Source: Candidatus Saccharibacteria bacterium UBA669
Lineage (GTDB): Bacteria > Patescibacteriota > Saccharimonadia > Saccharimonadales > Saccharimonadaceae
Length of the DNA stretch: 41,830 bases
Direction of reading: 5' to 3'
Assembly: GCA_002299795.1 (NCBI GenBank)
Contig: DBNP01000023.1
Location: 1-41,830 of the forward strand
Shown here: in pieces, positions 30,140-36,886 of the stretch
Layout: every line of letters starts with the position of its first letter
How positions within the stretch are numbered: position 1 is the stretch's first letter
Notes under the pieces: model-generated
Database searches by the model: none
What the model was told of the DNA's origin: nothing
Seen by the model: the letters and a program-made list of their open reading frames with translations, nothing else
Made by a program: the position numbers and the translations under genes

Positions 30140-30625
30140 ATGTTCTCGAACGAACTACGTCCCGACGAGACGCTTGCCGGCGCCCTGGACGCCATGATTG
30201 CGCACCTCATCGAAGAGCACCGCAAACAAAATGAGAAAGAAAAGCAAGACTATGATGCGGCGTTGACCGCCGCTAAACCGCTTTTTGATATCCTTGCGGT
30301 GCTCGGCCCTTGGCTGAGCGAGCAAGAGGGCAACGAAGGCCTAGTTGAATTCCAAATCCAAACTAGAGTGAACGGAAAGCACTTCGATGTGACGCTGGAA
30401 TGGAACATGGCCATTGAACAATGGCTGGTGCAGTTTCCGGGTACTACCTGCATTCCGGGTACTACCCGCATCAGTGCTAGGGCCCTGGAGACACATCACT
30501 TACGCTACCTGGCAAACGTCAACTTTGACATGCTGGCGCGATGGGTTGCCACGATGGCGATCAAGCTCGGCGTCAACCCTCCGCGGTTTACGCCGCAAGA
30601 CGCACCACACGAGGACCAGGGCTAG
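30140..30625 (+). CDS. Hypothetical protein with a short internal duplication, 161 aa
   Basis: I do not recognise the family. The N-terminal 50 residues are charged and helical (E-E-H-R-K-Q-N-E-K-E-K), a possible coiled coil. The middle has beta strands. An 18-base tandem duplication at 30437-30472 gives two copies of P-G-T-T-x-I in a row, probably recent. The C-terminal part is helical and ends in a Pro/His/Asp tail. There is no signal or membrane segment. AGGAG precedes the ATG by 5 bases, and an AT-rich promoter region lies upstream. An excellent terminator follows, so it is a single-gene unit between dprA and topA. Confidence 0.6.
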   Translation: MFSNELRPDETLAGALDAMIAHLIEEHRKQNEKEKQDYDAALTAAKPLFDILAVLGPWLSEQEGNEGLVEFQIQTRVNGKHFDVTLEWNMAIEQWLVQFPGTTCIPGTTRISARALETHHLRYLANVNFDMLARWVATMAIKLGVNPPRFTPQDAPHEDQG

Positions 30626-30636
30626 TGGCCCACACA

Positions 30637-30666
30637 CCCCGCACCTTTACCGGTGCGGGGCTTTTA
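30637..30666 (+). terminator. Intrinsic terminator after the 161-aa gene
   Basis: CCCCGCACC (30637-30645) pairs with GGTGCGGGG (30652-30660) with a 6-base loop and is followed by CTTTTATTT. Confidence 0.9.
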
Positions 30667-30741
30667 TTTGGCGATACTTGCAAACACCTGGCAACTAGCG
30701 TAGTATAGGCCACTGTATTTGGCATCAGCCACATCATTATA

Positions 30742-30747
30742 TATAGT
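30742..30747 (+). promoter_or_regulatory. -10 box of topA
   Basis: TATAGT ends 12 bases before the ATG at 30760 in an AT-rich stretch. No SD is present, so topA is probably read from a very short leader. Confidence 0.45.
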
Positions 30748-30759
30748 AGGTCGTAATAC

Positions 30760-33066
30760 ATGAGCAAAAACCTCGTCATTGTTGAGAGCCCCTCGAAGGG
30801 CAAAACCATCGAAAAATACTTGGGTAAAGATTTCAAAGTCCTGAGTAGTGTCGGTCATATTCGCAGTATCGCCAAAAAAACCAAAGATGGCACGCCGCCG
30901 ATTGACGTCAACAACGGCTTTAAAACCACCTACGAAATCGACAGTGAGAAGAAAAAAATCATCACCGAGCTCAAAAAGGCCGTCAAAGCTGCGTCGACCG
31001 TATGGCTCGCAACCGATGAAGACCGCGAGGGAGAGGCAATCGCTTGGCATCTATGTGAAGTGCTTGGGCTCGATCCAGCCAAGACGAACCGTATTGTCTT
31101 TCATGAAATCACCAAACAGGCGATCGAAGAGGCCGTAGCGCATCCACGAACCGTTGATATGAAACTCGTCGAGGCCCAGCAGGCCCGCCAGATCCTCGAC
31201 CGTATCGTTGGCTTCGAGCTTAGCCCTGTTGTGTGGCAAAAGGTCCCGGGTGGCAAATCTGCCGGCCGCGTACAGAGCCCAGCCGTACGCCTGCTCGTCG
31301 AGCGTGAGCGTGAAATTGAGGCGTTCCAGACATCCGCACAGTTCAAAGTAAGCGCGCTGTTTAGCCACGACAACCAAGAAATTAAAGCAGATCTCAACAC
31401 CCGTTTTGATAGCGAGCAGCAGGCGACCGCGTTTCTCGAAAGCCTACAAGACGCCACATTTACCGTCAGCTCAATCACAACCTCACCAAGTACCCGCAAC
31501 CCTACGGCACCGTTCACCACCAGTACGTTGCAACAGGAAGCCAACAGCAAACTCGGCTTTAGTAGCAAGGCAACCATGGCTGCCGCGCAGAAGCTCTACC
31601 AAGAAGGGCGCATCACCTATATGCGTACCGATAGCGTGACCCTCAGCAGCCAGGCGATTGCCGCTGCTGCCGAGTATATTAAAAGACTCTACGGTATCGA
31701 CTACAGCACCGTTCGCAAGTTCAAGACCAAAAGTGCCGGTGCACAGGAAGCACACGAAGCAATCAGGCCGACCGACATCACCCGAGAGCAGGTGAGCGGC
31801 AACGAGTACGACCAAAAGCTCTATGACCTCATTCGTCGCCGTACCTTGGCAAGCCAAATGTCGCCCGCCAAGCTCGAAAAAACCACCGTTACCATCGTTA
31901 TTTCCACTAGCACGCAGGTATTTGAGGCCAAAGGCGAAGTGGTGGTATTTGACGGCTTCCTGCGCGTCTATGGCGGCAAAGACGACACGCTGCTGCCTGC
32001 TATGAAGTCTGGCGATATACTCCACCGCTATAGCGTTGACGCTCGACAAGTGTTTGCCCGCCCACCAGCCCGCTATACCGAGGGTGCACTGGTCAAAAAG
32101 CTCGAAGAGCTTGGTATTGGACGCCCGAGCACCTACGCGACCATCATCAACACCATACAGACCCGTGGCTATGTAGTACGCGGCGAGAGCGAGGGCACAC
32201 CTCGAGACGTCATTACACTCAGCCTCCACGATACTGGCGTGGACAGGGAAGTGATTCAGGAAAATACCGGCAGCGACAAGGGCAAGCTAGTACCCACACC
32301 CGCCGGAGAACTCATCAGCGACTTCCTGTCCGACTATTTCAAGCAAATTGTCGACTATGGATTCACCGCCAACGTCGAAGAGCACTTTGATGAGATCGCC
32401 GCAGATAAACTTGACCGCAACCAGATGCTCAAAGAGTTCTATACGCCGTTCCATGCACTGATTGAACAGTCGGGGAGTATCGACCGCAGCACCGTTGGCA
32501 ACAGCCGTGAAGTTGGCACCGACCCCAAGACCGGTCGTCTCATCACCGCACGCTTTGGCCGCTTTGGCCCCATGCTACAGCTTGGCACGAGCGAAGATGT
32601 CGACAAGCCACAGTTTGCTCCTATGCCGCGTGGTGCCAAAATCGAAACCGTTACCCTCGAACAAGCCATGGAGGCCTTCAAGCTACCGCGCCTAGTCGGC
32701 CAAACTGATGATGGCCAAGATATCAAAGCCAATATTGGTCGCTTTGGCCCCTATATTCAGGTTGGCAAACTATTTGTTAGCATCAAGGACCACGACCCAC
32801 ATGACATCACGCTCGCCGAGGCCCGCGAGCTCTATGCCGCCAAACTCAAAGCAGAGGCCGAAAAAACCATCGCCGATTTTGGTACACTCAAAGTGCTCAA
32901 CGGTCGCTTTGGCCCCTATGTGACAGACGGCAAAAAGAACGCCAAGGTCCCCAAAGATACCGACCCAAAGACCATTACCGAAGCCGATGCCAAAAAGCTC
33001 CTGGCCGATGCTCCCGCAAAGGGCAAGGCTCGCGCCCGCCGCACCCCTCGCCGCAAAAACGCATAG
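30760..33066 (+). CDS. topA: DNA topoisomerase I (type IA)
   Basis: The enzyme relaxes negative supercoils by single-strand passage. The N-terminal Toprim domain has V-E-S-P-S-K-G-K-T-I near 8-17 and D-E-D-R-E-G-E-A near 88-95. The active-site Tyr is in G-R-I-T-Y-M-R-T-D-S near 285-294. The core continues to about 600 with P-A-R-Y-T-E-G-A-L-V and G-I-G-R-P-S-T-Y-A. The C-terminus lacks Zn-finger Cys clusters and instead has three repeats with G-R-F-G-P (near 595, 665, 720), followed by a basic Lys/Arg tail suited to DNA binding. The length of 768 aa is normal. No terminator is obvious after it. Confidence 0.97.
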   Translation: MSKNLVIVESPSKGKTIEKYLGKDFKVLSSVGHIRSIAKKTKDGTPPIDVNNGFKTTYEIDSEKKKIITELKKAVKAASTVWLATDEDREGEAIAWHLCEVLGLDPAKTNRIVFHEITKQAIEEAVAHPRTVDMKLVEAQQARQILDRIVGFELSPVVWQKVPGGKSAGRVQSPAVRLLVEREREIEAFQTSAQFKVSALFSHDNQEIKADLNTRFDSEQQATAFLESLQDATFTVSSITTSPSTRNPTAPFTTSTLQQEANSKLGFSSKATMAAAQKLYQEGRITYMRTDSVTLSSQAIAAAAEYIKRLYGIDYSTVRKFKTKSAGAQEAHEAIRPTDITREQVSGNEYDQKLYDLIRRRTLASQMSPAKLEKTTVTIVISTSTQVFEAKGEVVVFDGFLRVYGGKDDTLLPAMKSGDILHRYSVDARQVFARPPARYTEGALVKKLEELGIGRPSTYATIINTIQTRGYVVRGESEGTPRDVITLSLHDTGVDREVIQENTGSDKGKLVPTPAGELISDFLSDYFKQIVDYGFTANVEEHFDEIAADKLDRNQMLKEFYTPFHALIEQSGSIDRSTVGNSREVGTDPKTGRLITARFGRFGPMLQLGTSEDVDKPQFAPMPRGAKIETVTLEQAMEAFKLPRLVGQTDDGQDIKANIGRFGPYIQVGKLFVSIKDHDPHDITLAEARELYAAKLKAEAEKTIADFGTLKVLNGRFGPYVTDGKKNAKVPKDTDPKTITEADAKKLLADAPAKGKARARRTPRRKNA

Positions 33067-33081
33067 TACTATCCTTACGTC

Positions 33082-33110
33082 TTTACATTTTCATAGATCT
33101 ATGCTATTAT
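33082..33110 (+). promoter_or_regulatory. Promoter of the 122-aa membrane protein gene
   Basis: TTTACA (33082-33087), 17 bases, TATTAT (33105-33110). The leader to the ATG at 33164 is about 45 bases and contains the SD. Confidence 0.55.
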
Positions 33111-33163
33111 AAGTATCAGCAGATGCCGTCTGGCATTCGTTCATTCTAGTAAGGGAGTGTTAG

Positions 33164-33532
33164 ATGACTTTCGTCAGCTCTGTCCTGTGTAGTTTCCTCG
33201 TGATGGGCACCCTCCTGTACTTCATGTACAGGCGCTCCACGGAGCCAATGGGGCTGGGGCACCACCTCTTCAATGCCGTCTTCTGGCTTATCTGGTTGGG
33301 GCTATTCAACAAGCTGCTTGACGCCTACTCCGGCCCAGACAAATTCTGGGGCTGGTTCATTGGCGCTATGGCCGGCTATATCGTCATCAGAACGTGGCTG
33401 CCGATGTACCGCCAGCACCACCGAGAGCCTCCGACCACCGAGGTCGCCCCTCCCGCGCCCAGCGCGCCTCAGGATGCCCCTCGCGGCCCCGAGGACAGCC
33501 AGGACTGGGGACCCTGGTCGCGTACCCACTGA
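33164..33532 (+). CDS. Small membrane protein, 122 aa
   Basis: Three hydrophobic segments (about 4-22, 36-50, 60-77) are followed by a hydrophilic Pro/Ala/Asp-rich tail of 40 residues ending W-G-P-W-S-R-T-H. GGGAG lies 6 bases before the ATG. The gene is bounded by its own promoter and a strong terminator. Family unknown. Like other small membrane genes here it is SD-led, in contrast to its leaderless neighbour topA. Confidence 0.6.
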   Translation: MTFVSSVLCSFLVMGTLLYFMYRRSTEPMGLGHHLFNAVFWLIWLGLFNKLLDAYSGPDKFWGWFIGAMAGYIVIRTWLPMYRQHHREPPTTEVAPPAPSAPQDAPRGPEDSQDWGPWSRTH

Positions 33533-33545
33533 GGCTCCCGCCCCG

Positions 33546-33580
33546 CCCCCTGCTACCATAGTAGCAGGGGGTATTTTATT
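33546..33580 (+). terminator. Intrinsic terminator
   Basis: CCCCTGCTAC (33547-33556) pairs with GTAGCAGGGG (33561-33570), with a CATA loop and a T-rich tail. Confidence 0.88.
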
Positions 33581-33679
33581 ATAGAGTATCCAACTCCGAG
33601 ATCATTGCTATTATAATGCATATGTGTTATGGTACACATGCTGCAGTACTTTCTGCTCGCACCTACCAAAGGAGCTACT

Positions 33680-33940
33680 TTGTCCTCCATCCTTGGCCCC
33701 GCCCTGGCGGTTGTCATCGTGCACCTCATTTTCGTGCTCGTTTTCAAAAGTGGATTCAATACCACCCCGGCAGGCATGAGACGCAATGCCATACTGTTCG
33801 GCATTGTCGTGCTTATCATGGCCGCGCTGAGAGGCCTGACCACCGCAGCGCTGAGCGAAGCGGTGCTCAATTGGGCCGGCTACATGCTTGGTCTCCTCTT
33901 TCTCAGCGTTCTTGGCCTCGGCCGCGAGAAGTTGCAGTAG
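33680..33940 (+). CDS. Small three-helix membrane protein, 86 aa, TTG start
   Basis: The product has three hydrophobic helices (about 4-22, 34-50, 62-80) and little else. I chose TTG at 33680 because AAAGGAG lies exactly 5 bases before it. An alternative ATG at 33629 (103 aa) follows a TATAAT box (33612-33617) by 11 bases and could serve as a leaderless start, but its extra 17 residues do not extend a helix well. A 13-bp terminator follows at 33953. Family unknown. Confidence 0.55.
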   Translation: MSSILGPALAVVIVHLIFVLVFKSGFNTTPAGMRRNAILFGIVVLIMAALRGLTTAALSEAVLNWAGYMLGLLFLSVLGLGREKLQ

Positions 33941-33952
33941 GGCCGCTCTACT

Positions 33953-33993
33953 AAGTCTCAGATCCGCGTTCGCTCGTGGATCTGAGACTTTTT
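33953..33993 (+). terminator. Strong intrinsic terminator
   Basis: A 13-bp perfect stem (33953-33965 with 33978-33990) with a 12-base loop is followed by TTT. Twenty bases further (34010-34032) is a second small hairpin, TATCCACA/TGTGGATA, followed by a T-run. Confidence 0.88.
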
Positions 33994-34175
33994 CATTTAT
34001 GGTGTAATATTATCCACATTTTTCTGTGGATATTTTTGTATTTTATGGGGGTGGAGTTTGACATAGTAGGGGAGTATGGGCAGGCTAACCATACTTCTAT
34101 GGCAAAAAAAGCCTTTAAAAAGTATTTACCATTAGCGTCTACATTGTGGTATACTAAAGTTAGAAAAAATTGTGT
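33994..34175. other. AT-rich intergenic region upstream of the sigma-like gene
   Basis: It holds the TTATCCACA/TGTGGATA inverted pair (34010-34032), a TTGACA at about 34057 and a TATACT box at about 34150. A 26-codon Lys-rich ORF starts with ATGGCAAAA at about 34099 but has no SD. I see no convincing gene. Confidence 0.4.
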
Positions 34176-34204
34176 TTGACATTTCAGAAATATTGTTCTA
34201 TAAT
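34176..34204 (+). promoter_or_regulatory. Perfect consensus promoter of the sigma-4/HARE gene
   Basis: TTGACA (34176-34181), 17 bases, TATAAT (34199-34204): a full match to the housekeeping consensus, implying strong constitutive expression. The leader is about 63 bases and purine-rich (GAGGTGAGG and related repeats). Confidence 0.9.
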
Positions 34205-34273
34205 CAAGCATAGTTTTACAATAAATGATAACTATTCCAGAGGTGAGGCAGAGAGGACGAAGAGAGACCAGCT

Positions 34274-35332
34274 ATGAGCGATAACTCAAGCAAAGATACA
34301 GCCGCTGTTCTAAAGACTGCTGTTCAGGAGATTTTGGGAGCAATCGACCAGGAGCGTGAGCGAGAAATTATTACTCGTCGCTTTGGACTATTCGATCGCC
34401 GCGAAACACTTGAACAAATCGGAGAACTACTCGGCATTACCCGCGAGCGTGTTCGTCAGCTCGAAAAAGCCATTCTGATTCGTCTCAAAATCGCCGCAGA
34501 TGATGGCAAGATCCCAGCAATTCATGATGCTGAGCGCCTCGTTGTTCGCGACCTGAGTGAGAACGGCCGCGTAGGACGTGTTCAAGATGTTGCCGCTCGA
34601 CTTGTCGAAGGCACACCAAGCGCTGAAACAAAAGCACATATTGCTTTTGTAGCCGAGCTATCACCAAAACTGACTGCCATTAGCGAAAACGACAACTACT
34701 ACCAGGGTGTCGGCATTGCCGAAAACGGCGACGAAAAGAAAGTTCGCGCCCAAGTTGATGAAATCGTCAAGACGATCAAAAAGCACGGTGAACCGATCGA
34801 CATCGAAACCCTACACGGCATGCTAAGCCACGAAAGCCCAAGCCAGGTGCGCGCACTTGCGAGCCTGAGCAAACTTCTCGCAAGCCTCAAAGACGTATGG
34901 GGTCTTGTCAAGTGGCCTACCGTCAACCCCAAAAACATTCGCGACAAGATCTATGTTATTCTTGCTGACACTGCTAAGCCAATGCACTTTAGCGACATTG
35001 CAAAGCACATCAAGGGTAGCGACTTTAAGCGCAAAGATGTGACCACACAGGCAATCCACAATGAGCTTATCAAAGACAAGCGCTTTGTGCTCATTGGCCG
35101 CGGCATCTACGCCCTCGACAGCTGGGGCTACAGCAAGGGAACAGTCAGTGATATCATCACCAAAGTTCTCAAAAAAGCCGGCGAACCACTCCACCGCGAT
35201 GAAATCGTGAGGCGTGTCCTCAAAAGCCGTCAGGTGAAGGAAACGACCATTCTCTTGAACCTACAGAGCAAGCCCGAGTTCAAGCGTGTTGCCAAAGCAA
35301 CCTACACACTAGCAGAGCCTGTAGCCAAGTAG
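34274..35332 (+). CDS. Sigma-70 region 4 fused to HARE-HTH domains
   Basis: The 352-aa protein starts with a region like sigma-70 region 4: R-E-R-E-I-I-T-R-R-F-G-L (about 28-39), E-T-L-E-Q-I-G-E-L-L-G-I-T-R-E-R-V-R-Q (about 44-62). Sigma region 2 is absent, so it cannot recognise a -10 element in the normal way. The rest contains two winged-helix units of the HARE-HTH type, known from the RNA polymerase delta subunit RpoE, about 225-285 (P-M-H-F-S-D-I-A-K-H-I) and about 290-350 (P-L-H-R-D-E-I-V-R-R-V-L). A linker (about 100-220) may hold a further one. It is probably an RNA-polymerase-associated regulator or -35-binding factor. It has the best promoter in the window and is monocistronic. Confidence 0.8.
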   Translation: MSDNSSKDTAAVLKTAVQEILGAIDQEREREIITRRFGLFDRRETLEQIGELLGITRERVRQLEKAILIRLKIAADDGKIPAIHDAERLVVRDLSENGRVGRVQDVAARLVEGTPSAETKAHIAFVAELSPKLTAISENDNYYQGVGIAENGDEKKVRAQVDEIVKTIKKHGEPIDIETLHGMLSHESPSQVRALASLSKLLASLKDVWGLVKWPTVNPKNIRDKIYVILADTAKPMHFSDIAKHIKGSDFKRKDVTTQAIHNELIKDKRFVLIGRGIYALDSWGYSKGTVSDIITKVLKKAGEPLHRDEIVRRVLKSRQVKETTILLNLQSKPEFKRVAKATYTLAEPVAK

Positions 35333-35354
35333 CCTTCAGAACGATCACAGTATA

Positions 35355-35380
35355 AGCACCTTTCGTCGAGGTGTTTTTAC
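35355..35380 (+). terminator. Terminator after the sigma-4/HARE gene
   Basis: A short CACCT/AGGTG stem (35357-35361 with 35369-35373) is followed by TTTTT. Confidence 0.6.
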
Positions 35381-35382
35381 TA

Positions 35383-35411
35383 TTGACAGAGCTGTGCATA
35401 TGACGTATAGT
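35383..35411 (+). promoter_or_regulatory. Promoter of the 137-aa gene
   Basis: TTGACA (35383-35388), 17 bases, TATAGT (35406-35411). Confidence 0.8.
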
Positions 35412-35449
35412 ATAGTTACTCGTCCCCACCAGAGAGGATCGTACCAACC

Positions 35450-35863
35450 ATGGCAAAATTGAAGCTAGGCGACCACGGCGTCGTAGTGACGAATGGCGAG
35501 CACGACGACCTGGAAGCTGGTCTCGGCAGTGTTGTTATCATCAACGATGGCGACTATGACGCATCCGATATCTCAAACCTGATCACAGAGGCACGCGCAA
35601 CTGTTGTTGCGAGTATGTCTGCGCCAGCAACACGACCGGCACGACCGGACTCGACCTCACAGCCCCAGGACACGCTCAATGGAGAAACCGATCTCTACAT
35701 ACGTCTACGAGACGGCTTCCATGCGACAGTCCATATGTCGCTCGAAGGAATGTATGCCCTACTCGTCACAGGTGAGCCGCTCCTTCTCACAGAGGTAGGT
35801 GGGAAGCGAACAATTATCAACCCCGCGGACGTGGTCTATGTCAACGAAGGCCCCATCGGCTAA
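35450..35863 (+). CDS. Hypothetical soluble protein, 137 aa
   Basis: I do not recognise the family. Residues 1-55 are acidic with short strands. A Thr/Pro/Arg/Ser linker (about 57-77) follows, then a compact domain (about 78-137) of strand-rich character: D-L-Y-I-R-L-R-D-G-F-H-A-T-V-H-M, then L-L-L-T-E-V-G-G-K-R-T-I-I-N-P-A-D-V-V-Y-V. This may be a small beta barrel, possibly nucleic-acid- or ligand-binding. GAGAGGA lies about 11 bases before the ATG. Promoter and terminator show it to be a single, well-expressed gene beside the sigma-like gene. Confidence 0.6.
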   Translation: MAKLKLGDHGVVVTNGEHDDLEAGLGSVVIINDGDYDASDISNLITEARATVVASMSAPATRPARPDSTSQPQDTLNGETDLYIRLRDGFHATVHMSLEGMYALLVTGEPLLLTEVGGKRTIINPADVVYVNEGPIG

Positions 35864-35892
35864 CAGACGTAGGCCTCCGGGCTTCTTTACCC

Positions 35893-35930
35893 GCCCACTA
35901 TTACACAATGGTGGGCATCTTTTATTTTCA
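35893..35930 (+). terminator. Terminator after the 137-aa gene
   Basis: GCCCAC plus TATT (35893-35902) pairs with AATG plus GTGGGC (35907-35916) and is followed by a T-rich tract. Confidence 0.8.
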
Positions 35931-35976
35931 TTGTCTGTGACATATGGGGAACAATATGACATAAACTATCTGCTCA

Positions 35977-36044
35977 TTGTTGATGCGCGCCAGCGCATCA
36001 ACAACATCCGTTTGAGTTACCTAGCCGAGCCGGTAGCGAAATAG
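35977..36044 (+). pseudogene. Decayed gene tail resembling the end of the sigma-4/HARE gene
   Basis: The last codons before the TAG at 36042-36044 read Y-L-A-E-P-V-A-K, close to the end of the 34274-35332 product, Y-T-L-A-E-P-V-A-K. The final 21 bases differ at four positions, all synonymous. No start, SD or domain precedes this tail. A terminator lies before it (35893) and another after it (36088), as expected for a lost gene. A perfect 12-bp inverted repeat with a 4-base loop (35977-36004) lies in it. The match is short, so chance cannot be excluded. Confidence 0.35.
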
Positions 36045-36087
36045 ACTCAGGCGACATCGCGTAGCCACCACGCGCACACTACAACCG

Positions 36088-36122
36088 AAATGCGTACTAC
36101 GGCAAAGTAGTACGCATTTCTT
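36088..36122. terminator. 13-bp bidirectional terminator-like hairpin
   Basis: A perfect 13-bp stem (36088-36100 with 36107-36119) with a GGCAAA loop. T on one side and A on the other let it work in both directions. Confidence 0.75.
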
Positions 36123-36191
36123 GCTATAGAGTCTTTAAAATGATATAATATACCTGATCGCACCTTCCCACACCCACGAAAGTTGGTCACT

Positions 36192-36746
36192 ATGAACCAG
36201 GCAAGACTTGAGTCAAGCAACCGAGAATGGGCTGCCGCCAAGCAGTCTTCGCAGCGGATTCGCGCCGCGCTGCTGATATATGCGGTCGCGCTGATGATTA
36301 CCGCTTTCTTCTTTGCAGGTGCCGGTGCCCTGCCTGTCGCTATCTTTGTTGCAGGCATGGTCCCGTTTGCCGTCGTGATGTCCCAGCCGCGGTGGCTCGA
36401 TCGCTTCCGCTATATCTGGCACTACCAGAGCGCGCAAGCCGTCATCGATTACGAGATCGAGGATGATGATGAACCCACCAGGGAGATGCAGCCCGACGGC
36501 TCAGTCAAACTGGAGTTTAGTAGCAGCCTGATTATCCGCGAAGGTGACGCCGTGTACATCAACGTCATTTGTGGTCCAGCTCTCCGACCAGTCCCGTACA
36601 CACCACAGTTGTGGCAAAGCCTCGGTGGGCAGGATGGTCAGAGTGGCCACATCACCTACCGCACACGCACCAACCCCGAAACGGGTTATGTCGAAAGTCA
36701 GCTGGTCGATTACGACACCGTTGGAGGAACCGTCACCGTGGTGTGA
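36192..36746 (+). CDS. Two-helix membrane protein with soluble C-terminal domain, 184 aa
   Basis: An N-terminal cytoplasmic segment (1-22) is followed by two transmembrane helices (about 24-45 and 48-64). A soluble domain of about 110 residues has acidic E-I-E-D-D-D-E and beta-rich stretches. I chose the ATG at 36192 over the TTG three codons earlier; no strong SD precedes either. A TATAAT box lies about 45 bases upstream. A strong terminator follows. It stands just before the VirD4-like gene and, like that protein, has its bulk in the cytoplasm, so a T4SS accessory role is possible but unproven. Confidence 0.55.
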   Translation: MNQARLESSNREWAAAKQSSQRIRAALLIYAVALMITAFFFAGAGALPVAIFVAGMVPFAVVMSQPRWLDRFRYIWHYQSAQAVIDYEIEDDDEPTREMQPDGSVKLEFSSSLIIREGDAVYINVICGPALRPVPYTPQLWQSLGGQDGQSGHITYRTRTNPETGYVESQLVDYDTVGGTVTVV

Positions 36747-36765
36747 CACCGACACCCGCACCCGA

Positions 36766-36815
36766 AAGAGCCCGCTCCCCTAGAGCGTAGTGCTCATCGG
36801 GGGCGGGCTCTTTTC
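36766..36815 (+). terminator. Long intrinsic terminator
   Basis: GAGCCCGC (36768-36775) pairs with GCGGGCTC (36803-36810), CCCC with GGGG inside, and GAGC with GCTC at the tip, then TTTT. Confidence 0.9.
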
Positions 36816-36842
36816 ATATTTGGTGCAAAATCCCGCTAACCC

Positions 36843-36871
36843 TTGCATTTTTTGCAGAGGTATGATATAAT
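36843..36871 (+). promoter_or_regulatory. Promoter of the coupling-protein gene
   Basis: TTGCAT (36843-36848), 17 bases, TATAAT (36866-36871), with TG just upstream of the -10 box. The ATG at 36887 is 15 bases beyond, so the leader is about 8 bases. Confidence 0.8.
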
Positions 36872-36886
36872 GAACATTACTAAGTT

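Noticed and set aside
31483..32229. 248-codon minus-strand ORF
   Set aside because: It is antisense to the core of topA; a shadow of a strongly biased coding strand.
33976..34179. 67-codon plus-strand ORF before the sigma-like gene
   Set aside because: It starts in a terminator, has no SD and its composition follows AT-rich intergenic DNA.
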